Of a stretch of 64,000 bases of DNA, positions 62,057-64,000 are shown one piece after another. The translations under genes and the position numbers were made by a program. This DNA comes from Pseudomonas putida. GTDB lineage: Bacteria; Pseudomonadota; Gammaproteobacteria; Pseudomonadales; Pseudomonadaceae. Position 1 is the stretch's first letter; each line of letters begins with the position of its first letter. The notes under the pieces are model-generated. The model ran no database searches and was not told the DNA's origin. It was given only the letters and a program-made list of their open reading frames with translations. The DNA lies in assembly GCF_001976065.1 (NCBI RefSeq), contig NZ_MNAH01000001.1:595066-659065 (forward strand), given 5' to 3'.

Positions 62057-62280
62057 CTATGGCGCGAGGCTCAAACTCTTGCGGAATTCGTCCTCCAGCT
62101 TTCGACAAACGTCCGCGATAATGTTTTTCCCGGCTGCCGGGCCTGTATCTCTGTTGACTTCCTCCTGGCATCGTTCGACGACCTCTCGGGGCTGAGTGTT
62201 TTCCTTGCTTTGTGATGTGTTGCTGACTAGCAGCGGTTTTTGGCGCTGATTCGGTTTGATCCAAGCTAACGGAAATCGTT
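62057..62280 (-). other. Possible small reading frame between stress-protein gene and terminator
   Basis: One minus-strand frame reads PREVVERCQEEVNRDTG, then IIADVCRKLEDEFRKSLSLA and stops at 62057-62059, 17 bases before the terminator. It looks like a real helical protein, but no in-frame ATG, GTG or TTG start was found, so it may be a remnant. Another open frame in the same stretch (to 62028) looks like low-complexity shadow sequence. Confidence 0.3.
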
Positions 62281-62283
62281 GAC

Positions 62284-63189
62284 CTACCTGAGATCCGCTT
62301 CTCCCTTGATGGCCAAAACGCTGCAGGGCACCTGATAAAGAACATGCTCCGTGGTACTGCCAACCAGCTTGTCCACCCCTTTGTGATGGGTATTTCCCAT
62401 TACGAAGACATCCGCTCGAGTATGAGTGGCAAAATCGGCCATTGCTTTGGTTGGCGGCCCTGCTATGAAGTGTTGTCGCTCAGGTGGCACGCCGTGGCGT
62501 CCAGCCAAGGCAACAAAGCACTTTTCAAGTGACCGGCGCACGTCGTCGCTGAAGCCTGGCATCGTCACGGCACCAGCACCTGCATCAGAGAAATGTGTGT
62601 GTGTCAGTTCGTAGGCATACAGCATGTGCAATTCAGCCTCACATTGCGTAGCCAGTTCGTTCGCCGCCTGAATGACGCTGTCGTTGATTCCGCTGATCTG
62701 ACCCTCTGGATGCGATGGATCAACCGCCGCCACAATCACCCGAGGAAGCGGACACCTGACTTCGCTGACCAGATGTATGGGGGTCGGACATCCACGCAAC
62801 AACTGCCAATCCAAAGGCGTGACGAATACGCGTTTGAGCGCTGATTCATGATGTACGTCCTTGATAATCATGTCCGGCAGCATTACAGCCACATGCCCAA
62901 GGATCTCTTGCAGCGGGTCACGGGTCAATGCAACTTCGATGGTCACATTGATGCCCTTCCTGCGCATGAGTTCGGCCTCATCCGTCAACCACTGCAGGTT
63001 CTCCTGCCGGCAACTCTCACGAAGTTGTTCGCTGTTGCTCATTAGCCGCATAAGGTCGAAGTCTTCGATGAACACTGCGATATGCAGCGCTGCGCCTGTA
63101 GCGTCGGCCAGTGCGATCGCCCGCTCCATCGCCGGCGAGTGACGCATTGTGGGACCTGCGATCAGAAAGAGTCGTTGATACTGCCTCAT
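62284..63189 (-). CDS. Universal stress protein (tandem Usp domains)
   Basis: A 301-residue UspE-like protein. Two Usp domains are visible: residues about 3-145 (LFLIAGPTMRHSPAMERAIA) and 150-300. The second has the ATP-loop-type MGNTHHKGVDKLVGSTTEHV followed by PCSVLAIKGEA. ATG 63189 follows GGAGGTGTCAC; the longer frame to 63273 has no family support. It probably responds to stationary phase or envelope stress. Confidence 0.92.
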   Translation of the reverse strand: MRQYQRLFLIAGPTMRHSPAMERAIALADATGAALHIAVFIEDFDLMRLMSNSEQLRESCRQENLQWLTDEAELMRRKGINVTIEVALTRDPLQEILGHVAVMLPDMIIKDVHHESALKRVFVTPLDWQLLRGCPTPIHLVSEVRCPLPRVIVAAVDPSHPEGQISGINDSVIQAANELATQCEAELHMLYAYELTHTHFSDAGAGAVTMPGFSDDVRRSLEKCFVALAGRHGVPPERQHFIAGPPTKAMADFATHTRADVFVMGNTHHKGVDKLVGSTTEHVLYQVPCSVLAIKGEADLR

Positions 63190-63448
63190 GTGACACCTCC
63201 AACGTTCCGGGTTATCCGCTAGCGCCCCCAGCACTCTCGCTTGTCCCACCATTGGCGATCTTTTATCGCCCAACTACCTGGATCGACACTACCAATATAC
63301 GCCTGCATCGCCGGCTTACCAGTTGCCAAGGCTGTCGAAGGGGGTAGCAGACCTTTGCAGCACGATCGAGCAGGAGACGGGATTGCTGGAAACGCGCGGC
63401 ACGCCACGATAACCCCCGGCGTGATGAGGCTGTTCGGCAATCGGTGTT
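63190..63448. other. Intergenic region
   Basis: About 260 bases between the stress-protein start and the MFS gene end. I see no gene, repeat copy or clear terminator in it. Confidence 0.5.
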
Positions 63449-64000
63449 TCAGGCCGCAGCCCTCACACCTGCACCTTTACCCTGCGCCTGCACGTCATGC
63501 AGGGAAATCCGTGACGTCTCCGGCAATGCCAGTCCACCCGCCAGCGCCAGCAAGGCAATCGCGATCAGATAGAACGCCGGCGACAGGTTGCTACCGGTAG
63601 TGCTGATCAACCAGGTAGCCACCAGGGGGGCGGTGCCGCCGAAGATGGTGTAGGCCATGTTGTAGGTGATCGCCGAGGCGGTATAGCGAGTGCGGGTGGG
63701 GAAGGTTTCCGAGAGCAGGGCCGCGGTGACCACGCCACACAATACCGCGCCGACCGCCAGTAGCATCACGCCGGCAACGGACGCTGCGAACGAGCCGGAG
63801 CTGGCCATCAGGAACGCCGGGTACACGGCAACGATCAACAGGGCGCACGCGGTCATCACTGTCATTCGCCGCCCGACCCGGTCCGAATACAGCCCGGCCA
63901 GCGGGCAGATCGCCGCGGCGAACAGCAAGGCAATCAGCGACACCAGCAACGCTGTCGCGCGACTCAGGCCACCTGCAACTTGCAGGTAGGTCGCGAAGTA
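63449..64000 (-). CDS. MFS transporter, MHS-type (partial)
   Basis: The C-terminal 183 residues of a metabolite/H+ symporter; the frame is open to the window edge. ATALLVSLIALLFAAAICPL, LAGLYSDRVGRRMTVMTACA, LLSETFPTRTRYTASAITYN and GGTAPLVATWLISTTG match the ShiA/KgtP/ProP group (carboxylates, betaine-like compounds). The N-terminal half lies outside the window. Confidence 0.9.
   Translation of the reverse strand, partial: YFATYLQVAGGLSRATALLVSLIALLFAAAICPLAGLYSDRVGRRMTVMTACALLIVAVYPAFLMASSGSFAASVAGVMLLAVGAVLCGVVTAALLSETFPTRTRYTASAITYNMAYTIFGGTAPLVATWLISTTGSNLSPAFYLIAIALLALAGGLALPETSRISLHDVQAQGKGAGVRAAA

Noticed and set aside
62028..62363. A 111-codon minus-strand frame overlapping the stress-protein gene end
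   Set aside because: It overlaps the gene's coding end and the terminator, and has a low-complexity basic composition.
1..64000. CRISPR arrays, tRNA or rRNA genes
   Set aside because: No regularly spaced repeats and no cloverleaf or rRNA-like sequence were noticed by eye; a covariance search was not possible.

Overview
The window looks like an accessory-rich stretch of a Pseudomonas chromosome, most like the P. fluorescens group. The grounds are the protein families, about 58-60% G+C by eye, strong Shine-Dalgarno sites, and many copies of a short intergenic repeat built around TGGCCGATTTCTGCCTGTC. No rRNA, tRNA or CRISPR array was seen. All assignments come from reading motifs; no database search was run.

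Left part (1-14 kb). After the tail of a TetR-type regulator comes a catabolic operon: an extradiol-dioxygenase-like VOC protein, an FAH-family hydrolase, an acyl-CoA ligase and a FadL-type porin. A lone tyrosine recombinase follows, whose ribosome binding site sits in a perfect hairpin. Then come a DUF6130-like secreted protein, the potassium transporter Kup and a MerR/GyrI regulator. At 11-14 kb lies an orphan polymorphic toxin with a probable immunity gene. It is flanked by IS66 transposase remnants and followed by gene debris.

Central part (14-34 kb). This is a large lipid- or carboxylate-catabolism locus. Two AraC regulators, a carboxymuconolactone-decarboxylase-like protein and a YeiH-type transporter accompany a leftward operon (beta-keto acid cleavage enzyme, MFS transporter, Rieske ferredoxin, acyl-CoA synthetase). 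A rightward set follows (AraC, SDR, DUF1302, DUF1329, YCF48-like, RND transporter, acyl-CoA dehydrogenase, quinone reductase). A 13-bp direct repeat with 21-bp phasing lies at nearly the same distance upstream of the YeiH gene and of the keto-acid cleavage gene, so they probably share a regulator.

Right part (34-64 kb). Here are a decayed MltF-like pseudogene, a flavin monooxygenase and a compact operon of three lipoproteins (two LssY_C paralogues and an alpha/beta hydrolase). That operon runs directly into a collapsed second copy of the 11-kb toxin locus. Next come an AraC regulator, threonine aldolase, decayed Mut7-C and GNAT genes, a D-amino-acid-oxidase-like enzyme, a divergent LysR/MFS pair and a frameshifted IS110 element with a possible bridge-RNA region. 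The rest is smaller genes: MerR/SDR, a cytochrome c, a cysteine hydrolase, a MITE-like element, and a LysR-controlled leftward operon of exported small enzymes with two gene remnants in it. A VOC protein, a universal stress protein and a truncated MFS transporter close the window.

Two parts deserve most attention: the three-lipoprotein operon with the toxin remnant at its end, and the AraC-controlled catabolic locus with its four-gene envelope module.
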